Shown here one piece after another: positions 36,124 to 44,402 of a DNA stretch of 64,000 nucleotides; the stretch's first letter is position 1; each line of letters opens with the position of its first letter. The position numbers and the translations under genes were made by a program. The DNA comes from Mucilaginibacter roseus (lineage in GTDB: Bacteria > Bacteroidota > Bacteroidia > Sphingobacteriales > Sphingobacteriaceae): contig NZ_JAJPWV010000001.1 in the NCBI RefSeq assembly GCF_021215455.1, positions 186,001 to 250,000 on the forward strand. Reading direction: 5' to 3'. The notes beneath the pieces were generated by a model. It made no database searches and was not told the DNA's origin. It was given only the letters and a program-made list of their open reading frames with translations.

Positions 36124-37206
36124 TTAAAATGATACCGCGAAGCTGGCCGTTACCAGTGAATTGTAGTTCACCAGTGCATCCTGCCGCGCAAAAATTTTGT
36201 CCTGGCTGCTATATACCTTTCCTTCAAGCCTGATAAGCGCGTTGGCTACCGGTGCATAATCAAAGTTCAGCGAGTAGCCGGTGGTTTTAAAGCCGTTTGG
36301 TGTGCCGGTGCTTATCAGCATTCCGTTTTTATCCTGGTAATATTCTACCCGCCCCGCAACGGCATATTTACCTGCAAACTGGTAACGTGCTATAGCTACC
36401 GGCGATATTACATGATTATAATCGTTACTTCCCTTTGCGGCTTGCTGTGTGCCATAATCAAACCCGGCGGTTATGCCGAATGCATTAGTAAGCTGGAATA
36501 TGCCATAAAAATTATGGTAAAAGCGGCGTACCCTTACCGAGTCGGCACCTTCGGTACCCAGGTAGTTACTGTAATTCAGCGTGATTTTGTCGGTTGGTTT
36601 GTAATAAACCTGCACACCGCCGGCGGGTTTGCCATTGCCGTTTTGCCTGTTTATGCGTTGCCAGCCATTGAGGTATAAACCGGTAAGGGTAAGCTTACCA
36701 CCGTTGGTGGTGTAGGTGAGTTTAGCGCCCGATTCATAATAAGGTGTATTTTCTGATGATATATTTCGGGTAAGCACCCAGCAATCTTTTGATATGGCAC
36801 TTTCAAAACCGATGTGCGATAAAAAGATACCGCCATCAATCCACAGGTTAGCCGTTTTTGATAGTTTGATACCGGCATTCGCTTCAAATACATTCTTCAA
36901 AACGCCTTGCTCGGCGGCAAGATTGGCATTAGCATAAGTGCCCGCCATCAGGGCTATGTTGGCGCGCATGCTGCCATTATCATAATTCGCCTTAATAAAA
37001 CCAAGGTTCAGGTTGGCCTCGTTATGGCGATTGTGCGAGTACACAAAACCCGGACGGTTATTATCGGCAGGTTTGTTAAAATCAAACCCGTAGTAAAGTT
37101 CTGCATAGCCGCTGATCGTAAGGTTGCTCGACTTTTTAACCGTGTCCTGAGCTTGTGCGGTTGCAACGCTGCCCAATAGACCGGCAGCAATCAATAAATT
37201 TTTCAT
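36124..37206 (-). CDS. Outer-membrane beta-barrel porin of the kdp operon
   Basis: From the ATG at 37206 the protein is 360 residues, with a signal peptide (LLIAAGLLGSVATAQAQ). An alternating beta-strand barrel follows, from NLTISGYAELYYGFDF to the C-terminal ASFAVSF with a terminal Phe. The pattern fits the beta-barrel porin-2/OmpL-like family. It lies between kdpC and the kdpD-like gene. I infer that it lets potassium or small solutes through the outer membrane under potassium limitation. A terminator-like hairpin between kdpC and this gene (37229-37265) may reduce its expression relative to kdpFABC. Confidence 0.78.
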   Translation of the reverse strand: MKNLLIAAGLLGSVATAQAQDTVKKSSNLTISGYAELYYGFDFNKPADNNRPGFVYSHNRHNEANLNLGFIKANYDNGSMRANIALMAGTYANANLAAEQGVLKNVFEANAGIKLSKTANLWIDGGIFLSHIGFESAISKDCWVLTRNISSENTPYYESGAKLTYTTNGGKLTLTGLYLNGWQRINRQNGNGKPAGGVQVYYKPTDKITLNYSNYLGTEGADSVRVRRFYHNFYGIFQLTNAFGITAGFDYGTQQAAKGSNDYNHVISPVAIARYQFAGKYAVAGRVEYYQDKNGMLISTGTPNGFKTTGYSLNFDYAPVANALIRLEGKVYSSQDKIFARQDALVNYNSLVTASFAVSF

Positions 37207-37228
37207 GTACATAAAAAAAAATGGGTGT

Positions 37229-37265
37229 AAAAAGCCGCAGGGCAGGCAGGCACCTGCCTTGCAGC
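37229..37265 (-). terminator. Attenuator-like hairpin between kdpC and the porin gene
   Basis: On the minus strand, bases 37265-37253 pair with 37246-37234 in a 13-position stem with one mismatch and one G-T pair. The loop is six bases, and five T residues follow. It lies inside the operon, so partial termination is plausible. Confidence 0.55.
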
Positions 37266-37292
37266 CGGATTATGTTTGGAGATGTAAGGCCC

Positions 37293-37850
37293 TTATTTTT
37301 TAAGTTGATCTAACGCTACGTTAAGTTTAAGCACATTTACAGTAGCCGGGCCGAATATGTGCTTTTCAGTATGCTGGTTAACCAACCGGGTTACTTGCTC
37401 TGCATTTAAACCACGGTTTTGAGCCACACGTTTTATTTGGATAGCGGCACCTTCAGGAGAGATGTCCGGGTCCAGGCCACTGCCTGAAGCGGTTACCATA
37501 TCAGCAGGAATATCACCTTTTTTAAGGTAAGAGTGATATTTCAGTAGGGTATCCACACGGTCGCTTACCTGTTTCAGGTAGTCGGGGTTGGTTGGGCCTT
37601 TGTTTGAGCCTGCCGAACCGGCAGCATTGTAATCAACCGCCGACGGGCGGCCCCAAAAGTATTGAGGCTGATCGAATTTTTGACCTACGTTGGCATAGCC
37701 AACCACTTTTCCATTCACGGTAATGGTTTCGCCATTGCCCTTGCCTGCCGAAAATTTACTGACAAAGGCCACCAGCAACGGATATATTACGCAAAGCAAT
37801 ACAGTTAGCACAACGGTTAAGCGTATTGACTGTATGATGTATTTTTTCAT
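37293..37850 (-). CDS. kdpC: Potassium-transporting ATPase subunit C
   Basis: The protein is 185 residues with one N-terminal membrane helix (LTVVLTVLLCVIYPLLVAFV). The KdpC blocks follow: FDQPQYFWGRPSAVDYNA, GSNKGPTNPDYL, SGSGLDPDISPEGAAIQIKR and NVLKLNVALDQL. KdpC is the periplasmic subunit needed for assembly and potassium affinity of the KdpFABC pump. It follows kdpB after 82 bases that contain a GC-rich repeat element. The length is normal. Confidence 0.96.
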   Translation of the reverse strand: MKKYIIQSIRLTVVLTVLLCVIYPLLVAFVSKFSAGKGNGETITVNGKVVGYANVGQKFDQPQYFWGRPSAVDYNAAGSAGSNKGPTNPDYLKQVSDRVDTLLKYHSYLKKGDIPADMVTASGSGLDPDISPEGAAIQIKRVAQNRGLNAEQVTRLVNQHTEKHIFGPATVNVLKLNVALDQLKK

Positions 37851-37894
37851 CTTGAATGAGATTTGAACTTTTTAGTTTTTTTTAGCTTGATATT

Positions 37895-37935
37895 AAAAGC
37901 CTCCCCCTCGGGGAGGTTTGGAGGGGTGGGGTTTA
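37895..37935 (-). repeat. REP-like GC-rich element between kdpB and kdpC
   Basis: The element contains a perfect inverted repeat (CCTCCCC-CTC-GGGGAGG on the plus strand) followed by a G-rich tail, and ends at the stop codon of kdpB. A diverged copy sits at the same position relative to kdpA (40029-40062). Similar sequences recur between genes in related genomes, as far as I recall. Confidence 0.65.
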
Positions 37936-39966
37936 GATAAACAGCCCGATCACCAGGTCAATCAGTTTAATCCCGATGAACGGTGCAACCACACCACCAA
38001 GTCCATAGATGAGCAGGTTGCGGCGCAGCAACGCGCTGGCACCAATCGGCTTATATTCCACACCCTTTAAAGCCAGTGGAATAAGCAGCGGGATAATGAT
38101 CGCGTTAAAAATTACTGCCGATAGTATCGCGCTCTCCGGGCTGTGCAATTGCATAATATTAATGCTTTGCAATGCAGGTATCGAGGCGATGAATAAGGCC
38201 GGAACTATGGCGAAATACTTAGCTACGTCATTAGCTATGGAGAAGGTAGTAAGCGTACCGCGGGTGATCAGCAATTGCTTGCCTATCTCCACAATCTCGA
38301 TCAGCTTGGTTGGGTCATTATCCAGGTCGACCATGTTACCGGCTTCTTTGGCGGCCTGGGTGCCGCTGTTCATGGCTACGCCAACATCAGCCTGGGCAAG
38401 GGCAGGGGCATCGTTTGTACCGTCGCCCATCATGGCTACAAGGCGGCCCTCCTGTTGCTCATGTTTAATGTAGTTCATTTTATCCTCTGGCTTGGCCTCG
38501 GCAATAAAATCATCCACACCGGCTTTCTCGGCAATAAATTTTGCCGTAAGCGGATTATCACCGGTTACCATTACCGTTTTAATACCCATTTTACGCAGGC
38601 GCTCAAACCGCTCGGCAATGCCGGTTTTAATAATATCCTGCAATTCAATAGTGCCCAGTATGCGGCCGTTTTGAGCGACTACAAGCGGCGTACCACCATT
38701 TGATGATACGGTTTTCACTCTTTCTTCAACATCCGCAGGTACCTTGTTGCCTGTGCGCTGTGCCATGTTACGCATGGAGTCAAACGCGCCTTTGCGTATC
38801 TCTAAACCATCAGGTGTGTTGATGCCGCTTGAGCGGGTTTCGGCTGTAAACTTGATGAACTCAGAATGCTCCGGCGCTTTAAGCGATATGCTCACTTTGC
38901 TTTGCGCCGCCAGTTCGACGATTGATTTACCCTCGGGCGTTTCATCAGCTAATGATGATAGTACAGCCGCTTTAATCAGGTCATCAGGCAATACATCAAT
39001 GGCCGGCCAAAAGTGTGTAGCCTTACGGTTACCGATGGTGATGGTGCCTGTTTTATCCAGCAGTAATACGTCAATATCACCGGCTGTTTCAACCGCACGG
39101 CCCGATTTGGTGATCACGTTAGCACGCAACGCCCTGTCCATACCGGCAATGCCGATAGCTGATAGCAAACCACCAATGGTAGTCGGTATCAAACACACGA
39201 ACAGCGATATCAGCGCGGCGATGGTGATAGGCGTGTTGGCATAGTTGGCAAAGGGTTTCAGCGTAACGCAAACGATGATAAATATCAGCGTAAAGCTGGC
39301 CAGCAAAATAGTAAGCGCTATTTCGTTAGGTGTTTTTTGGCGTGATGCGCCTTCAACCAGCGCGATCATCTTATCCAGAAAACTCTCACCCGGCTCGGTG
39401 GTTACGATCGCCTTTATCTTGTCAGACAGTACCTTAGTACCACCGGTAACAGATGATTTATCACCGCCAGCCTCACGGATAACCGGAGCAGACTCACCTG
39501 TGATGGCCGATTCGTCAATAGTCGCTAAGCCTTCAACTATCTCACCATCAGTCGGGATGGTGTCGCCCGGTTCGCAAACAAACAGGTCGCCTTTGCGCAG
39601 TTCGTTTGATGATTTGGTTGTTATCGAGCCATCTTTAGCTAAAACTTTAGCCGGAGTTTCCTCGCGGGTTTTACGCAGGCTGTCAGCCTGTGCCTTGCCG
39701 CGTGCTTCGGCAATGGCCTCGGCAAAGTTGGCAAACAGCAGGGTAAGCAGTAATATAATAAAGATGATAAAGTTGTAGGTGAACGAGCCCTGGTCGGTAT
39801 GCGTAAAGCTGTAAAAGCTCATGTATGCCATAATCAAAGTGCCCACTTCAACAGTAAACATAACCGGATTGCGCAGCATGGCCTTCGGGTTAAGTTTTAT
39901 AAAGGATTGTTTGAGGGCGGTTTGCACCAGCGCCGGCTCAAATAATTTATTGGATTGTGATTTCAT
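37933..39966 (-). CDS. kdpB: Potassium-transporting ATPase subunit B (P-type ATPase)
   Basis: The protein is 677 residues, the normal KdpB length. It has the TGES loop of the actuator domain ([17 protein letters not shown]), the phosphorylation motif DKTGTIT in [19 protein letters not shown], and the hinge [20 protein letters not shown]. KdpB hydrolyses ATP to power potassium uptake through KdpA. The family's nucleotide-binding blocks ([34 protein letters not shown]) are intact. It lies 93 bases after kdpA, and its stop codon TAA is part of the downstream repeat element. Confidence 0.97.
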   Translation of the reverse strand: MKSQSNKLFEPALVQTALKQSFIKLNPKAMLRNPVMFTVEVGTLIMAYMSFYSFTHTDQGSFTYNFIIFIILLLTLLFANFAEAIAEARGKAQADSLRKTREETPAKVLAKDGSITTKSSNELRKGDLFVCEPGDTIPTDGEIVEGLATIDESAITGESAPVIREAGGDKSSVTGGTKVLSDKIKAIVTTEPGESFLDKMIALVEGASRQKTPNEIALTILLASFTLIFIIVCVTLKPFANYANTPITIAALISLFVCLIPTTIGGLLSAIGIAGMDRALRANVITKSGRAVETAGDIDVLLLDKTGTITIGNRKATHFWPAIDVLPDDLIKAAVLSSLADETPEGKSIVELAAQSKVSISLKAPEHSEFIKFTAETRSSGINTPDGLEIRKGAFDSMRNMAQRTGNKVPADVEERVKTVSSNGGTPLVVAQNGRILGTIELQDIIKTGIAERFERLRKMGIKTVMVTGDNPLTAKFIAEKAGVDDFIAEAKPEDKMNYIKHEQQEGRLVAMMGDGTNDAPALAQADVGVAMNSGTQAAKEAGNMVDLDNDPTKLIEIVEIGKQLLITRGTLTTFSIANDVAKYFAIVPALFIASIPALQSINIMQLHSPESAILSAVIFNAIIIPLLIPLALKGVEYKPIGASALLRRNLLIYGLGGVVAPFIGIKLIDLVIGLFI

Positions 39967-40028
39967 TTTATCTCCTTTAAATCTCCTCCTAAAGACGAGA
40001 CTTTAAATATGAATTGAGTTTTGTTTTT

Positions 40029-40062
40029 AAAAGCTTCCCCATTGGGAGGTTGGTGGGGTTTA
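40029..40062 (-). repeat. REP-like element between kdpA and kdpB (diverged copy)
   Basis: Starting with AAAAGC and ending GGTGGGGTTTA, the element matches the one at 37895-37935 in both ends and in the inverted CCCC/GGG core, but is seven bases shorter. Its last bases include the kdpA stop codon, as in the other copy. Confidence 0.6.
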
Positions 40063-41778
40063 TTTGATCATCGAAAAGTATTCGGCAATTGGGCCAAGAG
40101 CCAGCGCCGGGAAGTACGACAGGGCATTAAGTACCAGTATAACAGCCAAGGTCATCAGGCCAAAGGTTACGGTATCTATTTTAAGTGTGCCGGCCGACTC
40201 AGGGATATATTTCTTTTTACCCAGTAAGCCTGCAATAGCCAGCGGGCCAATAATCGGCAAAAACCTGCCCAGGATCAGCACAAAGCCTGTCGCCACGTTC
40301 CAGAATATGTTGTTATCGCCCAAGCCCTCAAAGCCTGAACCATTGTTGGCATTGGCTGAGGTAAACTCGTACAGCATTTCTGAAAAGCCGTGGTAGCCGG
40401 GGTTGTTCAGCCAGTTGGCCGGTTTAACCGCCCAGTCGGCATCGCCATGATTATTAAATACGTAGGCTGCAATAGCTGTACCCGCCATTATCAGGAAAGG
40501 ACTTAGCAAGGTAATCAGCGCGGCTATTTTTACTTCGCGTGCTTCAACCTTATGGCCCAAAAACTCAGGCGTACGTCCAACCATCAACCCGGAGATAAAT
40601 ACGGCTATTATCAGGTAGATAAAGTAGTTGAGTATGCCCACACCGCAACCTCCGAAGAAACCGTTGATCATCATGCCCAGCAACTGCCATGCGCCGGTAA
40701 GCGGCATGGTACTATCGTGCATACCATTTACTGATCCGGTTGATACGATGGTGGTCAGCGTGCTCCAGTAACCGGTAGCTAAGGGGCCAATGCGCACCTC
40801 CTTGCCTTCCATAGCGCCGGTGGCTTGTGTTATACCCATTTTGGTTAAGTTGGGATTGCCACCAAGTTCGCTGCTGATGGTCGGTATCATCAGCATAAAC
40901 ATGCCTGCCGTCATCACACCAAATATTATCCAACCCAATTTTTTACGGCGGATAAAGTAACCGAATGCCAGTATCATCGCCATCGGGATGATCATTTGCG
41001 ATATGATCTCCGTCATGTTGGTGATGTAACTCGGGTTTTCCAGCGGGTGTGCCGAGTTGGCGCCATACCAGCCGCCACCGTTAGTACCCAGGTGTTTTAT
41101 GGCGATCATTTGCGCTGCCGGGCCACGTGATACATTTAGAGTATCGCCCTGTAGGGATATAAACTGATCCTTACCCTCATAACTGGCGGTTGTGCCGTTA
41201 AAGGCTAAAACAATAGCCACTATAAAGGAAAGGGGTAATAATAAACGGGTGATGGATTTTATAAAAAACTCCCAAAAATTACCCAGGTTGGTAGTGGTTT
41301 TATCGCGAAACGCTTTAAATAGGCCAACTGCTGCCGCAATGCCTGTAGCAGCGCTGGTAAACATCAAAAACATTATGATGATCTGTTGGGTAAGGTAAGT
41401 TACACCGCTCTCGCCCGAGTAGTGCTGCAAATCGCAGTTTACCACAAAGCTAATGATAGTGTTAAAGGCGAGGTCAGGTGTCATGCCGGGGTTACCGTCG
41501 GGGTTAAAGGGGAGCTTGTCCTGAAACATCAGCACAAAAAAGCCATACACCAGCCATAGCAGGTTAATGGTAAGCATGGCCTTTAAAAACTGTTTCCAGT
41601 CCATTGGCTCACCGGGCCTGATGCCTGCTAACTTGAATAATCCGTTTTCGAGTGGTTTTAAAAAGTCAGTCCACACACGCTCGCCCGCGAACATTTTAGC
41701 CAGGTATTTACCCAGCGGTATCGCTATCAGCAGGGTGATCAAAAAGGAGGCGACAACGCCTAAAATTTCAGAGTTCAT
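40060..41778 (-). CDS. kdpA: Potassium-transporting ATPase subunit A
   Basis: The protein is 572 residues with about ten membrane helices. The four selectivity-filter-like loops of KdpA are recognisable: SFVVNCDLQHYSGESGVTYL, HLGTNGGGWYGANSAHPLEN, NGFFGGCGVGILNYFIYLI and TSANANNGSGFEGLGDN. KdpA forms the potassium-conducting channel of the pump. It is preceded by kdpF (10 bases upstream) and followed by kdpB. The length is normal and all filter blocks are intact. Confidence 0.97.
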   Translation of the reverse strand: MNSEILGVVASFLITLLIAIPLGKYLAKMFAGERVWTDFLKPLENGLFKLAGIRPGEPMDWKQFLKAMLTINLLWLVYGFFVLMFQDKLPFNPDGNPGMTPDLAFNTIISFVVNCDLQHYSGESGVTYLTQQIIIMFLMFTSAATGIAAAVGLFKAFRDKTTTNLGNFWEFFIKSITRLLLPLSFIVAIVLAFNGTTASYEGKDQFISLQGDTLNVSRGPAAQMIAIKHLGTNGGGWYGANSAHPLENPSYITNMTEIISQMIIPMAMILAFGYFIRRKKLGWIIFGVMTAGMFMLMIPTISSELGGNPNLTKMGITQATGAMEGKEVRIGPLATGYWSTLTTIVSTGSVNGMHDSTMPLTGAWQLLGMMINGFFGGCGVGILNYFIYLIIAVFISGLMVGRTPEFLGHKVEAREVKIAALITLLSPFLIMAGTAIAAYVFNNHGDADWAVKPANWLNNPGYHGFSEMLYEFTSANANNGSGFEGLGDNNIFWNVATGFVLILGRFLPIIGPLAIAGLLGKKKYIPESAGTLKIDTVTFGLMTLAVILVLNALSYFPALALGPIAEYFSMIK

Positions 41779-41788
41779 TTTTTGTCAG

Positions 41789-41866
41789 TTAAAATTTTTC
41801 GGGTTTCAGCAGCACGTATATCATGTAAATGAATACGGCAATGGAAATGATGAATAATGCGATCAT
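41789..41866 (-). CDS. kdpF: Potassium-transporting ATPase subunit F
   Basis: This 25-codon frame begins at the ATG at 41866 and translates to MIALFIISIAVFVYMIYVLL followed by KPEKF. A single membrane helix with the KPEKF end is the hallmark of KdpF, the small stabilising subunit of the Kdp pump. It lies 10 bases before kdpA and 5 bases after another mini-gene. Its size is typical for the family. Confidence 0.9.
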   Translation of the reverse strand: MIALFIISIAVFIYMIYVLLKPEKF

Positions 41867-41871
41867 AGTTT

Positions 41872-41955
41872 TCAGATTTTTTCGAACCAGTCAATTGATT
41901 TGTAGAATAGCCACATGCAAACAATCAGGGCTAACACGAGTAAAATGGGCATCAT
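41872..41955 (-). CDS. 27-residue single-helix membrane peptide upstream of kdpF
   Basis: The frame from the ATG at 41955 encodes 27 residues: one hydrophobic helix (MMPILLVLALIVCMWLFY) and a charged end (KSIDWFEKI). It stops 5 bases before the kdpF start and is the first gene of the operon. It is not KdpF, which is intact downstream, but has the same plan of a helix plus a short amphipathic tail. I infer a second small accessory subunit of the Kdp pump or its regulator. A second ATG at 41952 is also possible. Confidence 0.6.
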   Translation of the reverse strand: MMPILLVLALIVCMWLFYKSIDWFEKI

Positions 41956-41983
41956 AGCTTTTTATGTTATTTGAAAGGCTATA

Positions 41984-41999
41984 GCCAAAGCGGATGCCA
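41984..41999 (-). promoter_or_regulatory. Possible sigma-54-like promoter of the kdp operon
   Basis: On the minus strand, TGGCATC-N4-TTGGC resembles TGGCACG-N4-TTGCA with the -24 GG intact, but the -12 GC is GG. It lies 29 bases before the first ATG at 41955. No TAnnTTTG box was found between here and the biotin genes. The assignment is tentative. Confidence 0.3.
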
Positions 42000-42065
42000 T
42001 CGGAGAAGAATTTATATTAATATATTGATTTTCAACATTTTGATTAATTATCGAAAAATTGCCCA

Positions 42066-42093
42066 CAAAAAAACCCTTCCAAAATGGAAGGGT
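42066..42093 (-). terminator. Terminator after bioD
   Basis: A perfect nine-base-pair stem (42085-42093 with 42073-42081, three-base loop) is followed on the minus strand by seven T residues. It separates the biotin genes from the kdp operon. Confidence 0.8.
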
Positions 42094-42168
42094 CATTTTC
42101 AAAATGAAAGAGTAATAAAGCGTTAATTGAGCTGATAATTCCGCCGGATGATGCCTTTATGCGGGTAA

Positions 42169-42786
42169 TTAAAAGCTTAGATAGGCTCCAGCCTTTGCTA
42201 TCCCATCTGGGTCAAACGCTGTTAACTGCGGTATGCGCCCAAGTAGTTTTGCACCGGTATAATTGAGTATATAATCTTCGGACGAACTATCACTATCGCC
42301 ATTAAATATAATACCCTCTATGGCGATATCATATTGCTTTAGTAAGGATATGGATAGCAGTGTATGGTTTATACTTCCCAGGTAATTTTGTGATACCAGT
42401 ATAACCTTTGCATCAAGATGCTTAATCAGGTCGACAATTAAGTGATCTGCATTCAGCGGAACCATTAACCCGCCTGCACCTTCAATAACCAACTGATTGG
42501 TAGTTTGCGGTAGGAAAAATTTTTCTATGTCGATGGTTACATTATCCAGCGCGGCAGATTTATGCGGTGAATAGGGCTGTGTCAATCTATAAACTTCCGG
42601 GTGAAAAACGGTTATAGGGTTGCTAACCATTGCCTGCACTTTTAGGGTATCGCCGTCATCCAGGTCGCCGGATTGTATGGGTTTCCAGTAATCGGCTTTA
42701 AGCTTTTCAACCACAACGGCCGATGTGATGGTTTTGCCGATGCCGGTACCAATGCCGGTAATAAATAGGGGTTGCTTATCGCTCAT
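42169..42786 (-). CDS. bioD: Dethiobiotin synthase
   Basis: The protein is 205 residues. The P-loop GIGTGIGKTITSAV is at residues 10-23, and YWKPIQSGDLDDGDT with the substrate Lys follows. VIEGAGGLMVPLN and LVSQNYLGSINHTLLSI complete the family pattern. BioD makes dethiobiotin from diaminopelargonate, CO2 and ATP in the cytoplasm. Its start overlaps the end of bioF by 11 bases, so the two are co-translated. The other biotin genes (bioA, bioB) are not in this window. Confidence 0.95.
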   Translation of the reverse strand: MSDKQPLFITGIGTGIGKTITSAVVVEKLKADYWKPIQSGDLDDGDTLKVQAMVSNPITVFHPEVYRLTQPYSPHKSAALDNVTIDIEKFFLPQTTNQLVIEGAGGLMVPLNADHLIVDLIKHLDAKVILVSQNYLGSINHTLLSISLLKQYDIAIEGIIFNGDSDSSSEDYILNYTGAKLLGRIPQLTAFDPDGIAKAGAYLSF

Positions 42787-43906
42787 GCAGAAATTTATTT
42801 ATGGTGTCGGTAAGTAATAATATCTCATCCGGCGTATTGTAACTATGCAGACATATCCTGATACGTTCGCTGCCTTGTGGAACGGTGGGGCTCAAAATCG
42901 GGCGTACATCAATACCTTTTTGCTGCAGGACAGAGGCTATCTGCTTCGCCTTTTCGTTGCTTTTTAAGATGATGCACTGTATGGCGCTTTCACTCTCTAT
43001 TAGTGGGAAAGCTTCATGCTTACTAATATTGTTTTTAAAGAGGGCTATATTATTCTGTAATGCAGATATAGCCACATCTGCATCGCCCAAAAACACATAA
43101 GCCATTTTTGTAGATGCCACCTGGTGGAAGGATGCCGCCGTTGTATAAATAAATGATCGCGCGAAGTTAATGAGATATCTACGCAGATCATCGCTCCCTA
43201 AAACTATGGCACCGTGGCAGCCCATGGCCTTACCAAAGGTGATCACCCTTGCAAACACCCGTTGATGTAAGCCAAGCTGCTGCACCAAACCTGTTTTATA
43301 TAAGCCGATGGCATGAGCCTCGTCAACAATCACAGCAGCGTTATAAACATCTGCCAAATCAAGTATTTCAGTAATTGGCGCGGCATCGCCATCCATCGAG
43401 TAAATACTTTCGATACCGATAAATATAGTGCCTTTTGCTGCCTTGAGTTTGTTTTCTAAACTTTTTAGGTCGTTATGCTTAAAGGTATAACGGTTGGCGT
43501 TGCTTAGTCGTGCGCCGTCGATGATGGAGGCGTGCGCCAGTTCATCTAAAATAATGGTATCACCGCGTTGTGGGAGGGAAGAGAACAGCCCGATATTGGC
43601 ATCATACCCCGAATTGAATAGCAACCCGGCCTCAGCTTCATGATACCCGGCTATGCTTGCCTCCAGTTGCTCCGTATATTCCAGGTTACCGGCTAACAAA
43701 CGTGAGCCTGCGGAGCCGTTGTGGCTTTCGGGGTACGCTGCAATTTCTTCGGCTATTTTCTGTTTCAGTTTTGGCGACCGGGCAAAACCCAGGTAATCGT
43801 TCGAGCAAAAGTCGATCAGGTCATTTTCGGGTTTCAGGGTACGGTAGTTACCGGCCTGTTGCCTGTCCGCCAATCGTTGTTGTATAAAATCTGCCGCCGG
43901 TTTCAA
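42776..43906 (-). CDS. bioF: 8-amino-7-oxononanoate synthase
   Basis: The family sequence starts around FIQQRLADRQQAGNYRTLKP and continues with FCSNDYLGFARSPKL, GSRLLAGN, HASIIDGARLS, DEAHAIGLY and the PLP lysine in VITFGKAMGCHGAIVLGS. The enzyme condenses pimeloyl-ACP or -CoA with alanine. An ATG at 43999 gives 407 residues, but that extension reads through the terminator hairpin of the upstream gene and is unlike BioF. I prefer the TTG at 43906, giving 376 residues, close to the usual length. A -7-like box (TATTTTTG, 43932-43925) lies 18 bases upstream, inside the T-tail of that terminator. Confidence 0.85.
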   Translation of the reverse strand: MKPAADFIQQRLADRQQAGNYRTLKPENDLIDFCSNDYLGFARSPKLKQKIAEEIAAYPESHNGSAGSRLLAGNLEYTEQLEASIAGYHEAEAGLLFNSGYDANIGLFSSLPQRGDTIILDELAHASIIDGARLSNANRYTFKHNDLKSLENKLKAAKGTIFIGIESIYSMDGDAAPITEILDLADVYNAAVIVDEAHAIGLYKTGLVQQLGLHQRVFARVITFGKAMGCHGAIVLGSDDLRRYLINFARSFIYTTAASFHQVASTKMAYVFLGDADVAISALQNNIALFKNNISKHEAFPLIESESAIQCIILKSNEKAKQIASVLQQKGIDVRPILSPTVPQGSERIRICLHSYNTPDEILLLTDTINKFLHER

Positions 43907-43924
43907 AATACAATGATGTTTGGG

Positions 43925-43956
43925 CAAAAATAAAAAAAGCGGCCGATAGCCGCTTT
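43925..43956 (-). terminator. Terminator whose T-tail contains a promoter-like box
   Basis: The stem (43949-43956 with 43936-43943) is followed by seven T residues and then TATTTTTG, which fits TAnnTTTG. It ends the LTxxQ-like gene and may start bioF transcription. The same tail, CTTTTTTTATTTTTGC, occurs at 62806-62821. Confidence 0.7.
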
Positions 43957-43982
43957 CGTATTTCTGTAATAAAATGGCAAGC

Positions 43983-44333
43983 TTACTTGCCGCCGCCATT
44001 TTGGCGCATACGGTTCATGCGTTCCTGCTGCATTTTGTCAAACTCGGCAGCTTGCTCGGTAGTTAACACCGCTTTAACCTGCTTGTTGGTTGAGTCCATT
44101 AACGGGCGCATTGAGCTGCGGAAATCGCCACCGGCTTTGCGGATGCTATCCATTTTGGTAAACTGTGTTTTATAGATGGCCGTTACCTTGGCAGTTTGGT
44201 CATCGTTCAGTTTTAGCTGGGTTTGCAATTGCTTCGCCCTGTCTTCCGGATTAAACCTTCTGCCGCCGCCCTGGGCGTGGCTCACTGCTGCTATTCCTAA
44301 GAACAGGCAGCACATTAACAAAAATTTTTTCAT
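43983..44333 (-). CDS. Small periplasmic LTxxQ/Spy-like protein
   Basis: The protein is 116 residues with a signal peptide (LLMCCLFLGIAAVSHAQ). An alpha-helical, charged body follows: EDRAKQLQTQLKLNDDQTAK and VKAVLTTEQAAEFDKMQQER. The LxLNDDQ and LTTEQ words resemble the LTxxQ repeats of Spy/CpxP-type periplasmic chaperones and related Bacteroidota proteins. A glycine-rich stretch follows the signal (QGGGRRFNPEDR). A chaperone or envelope-stress role is the family-based guess. The gene is monocistronic, with a terminator right after the stop codon. Confidence 0.7.
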   Translation of the reverse strand: MKKFLLMCCLFLGIAAVSHAQGGGRRFNPEDRAKQLQTQLKLNDDQTAKVTAIYKTQFTKMDSIRKAGGDFRSSMRPLMDSTNKQVKAVLTTEQAAEFDKMQQERMNRMRQNGGGK

Positions 44334-44402
44334 CGTTTTTAAGTTGTGTTACAGATGCTTGGATAAATGTAGCTCCAAATAGTTTAGTTGCATCCGTGTA
44401 AC

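Noticed and set aside
38009-39778. Long plus-strand frames opposite kdpB
   Set aside because: They are complements of a highly conserved gene with all P-type ATPase motifs; none shows its own features.
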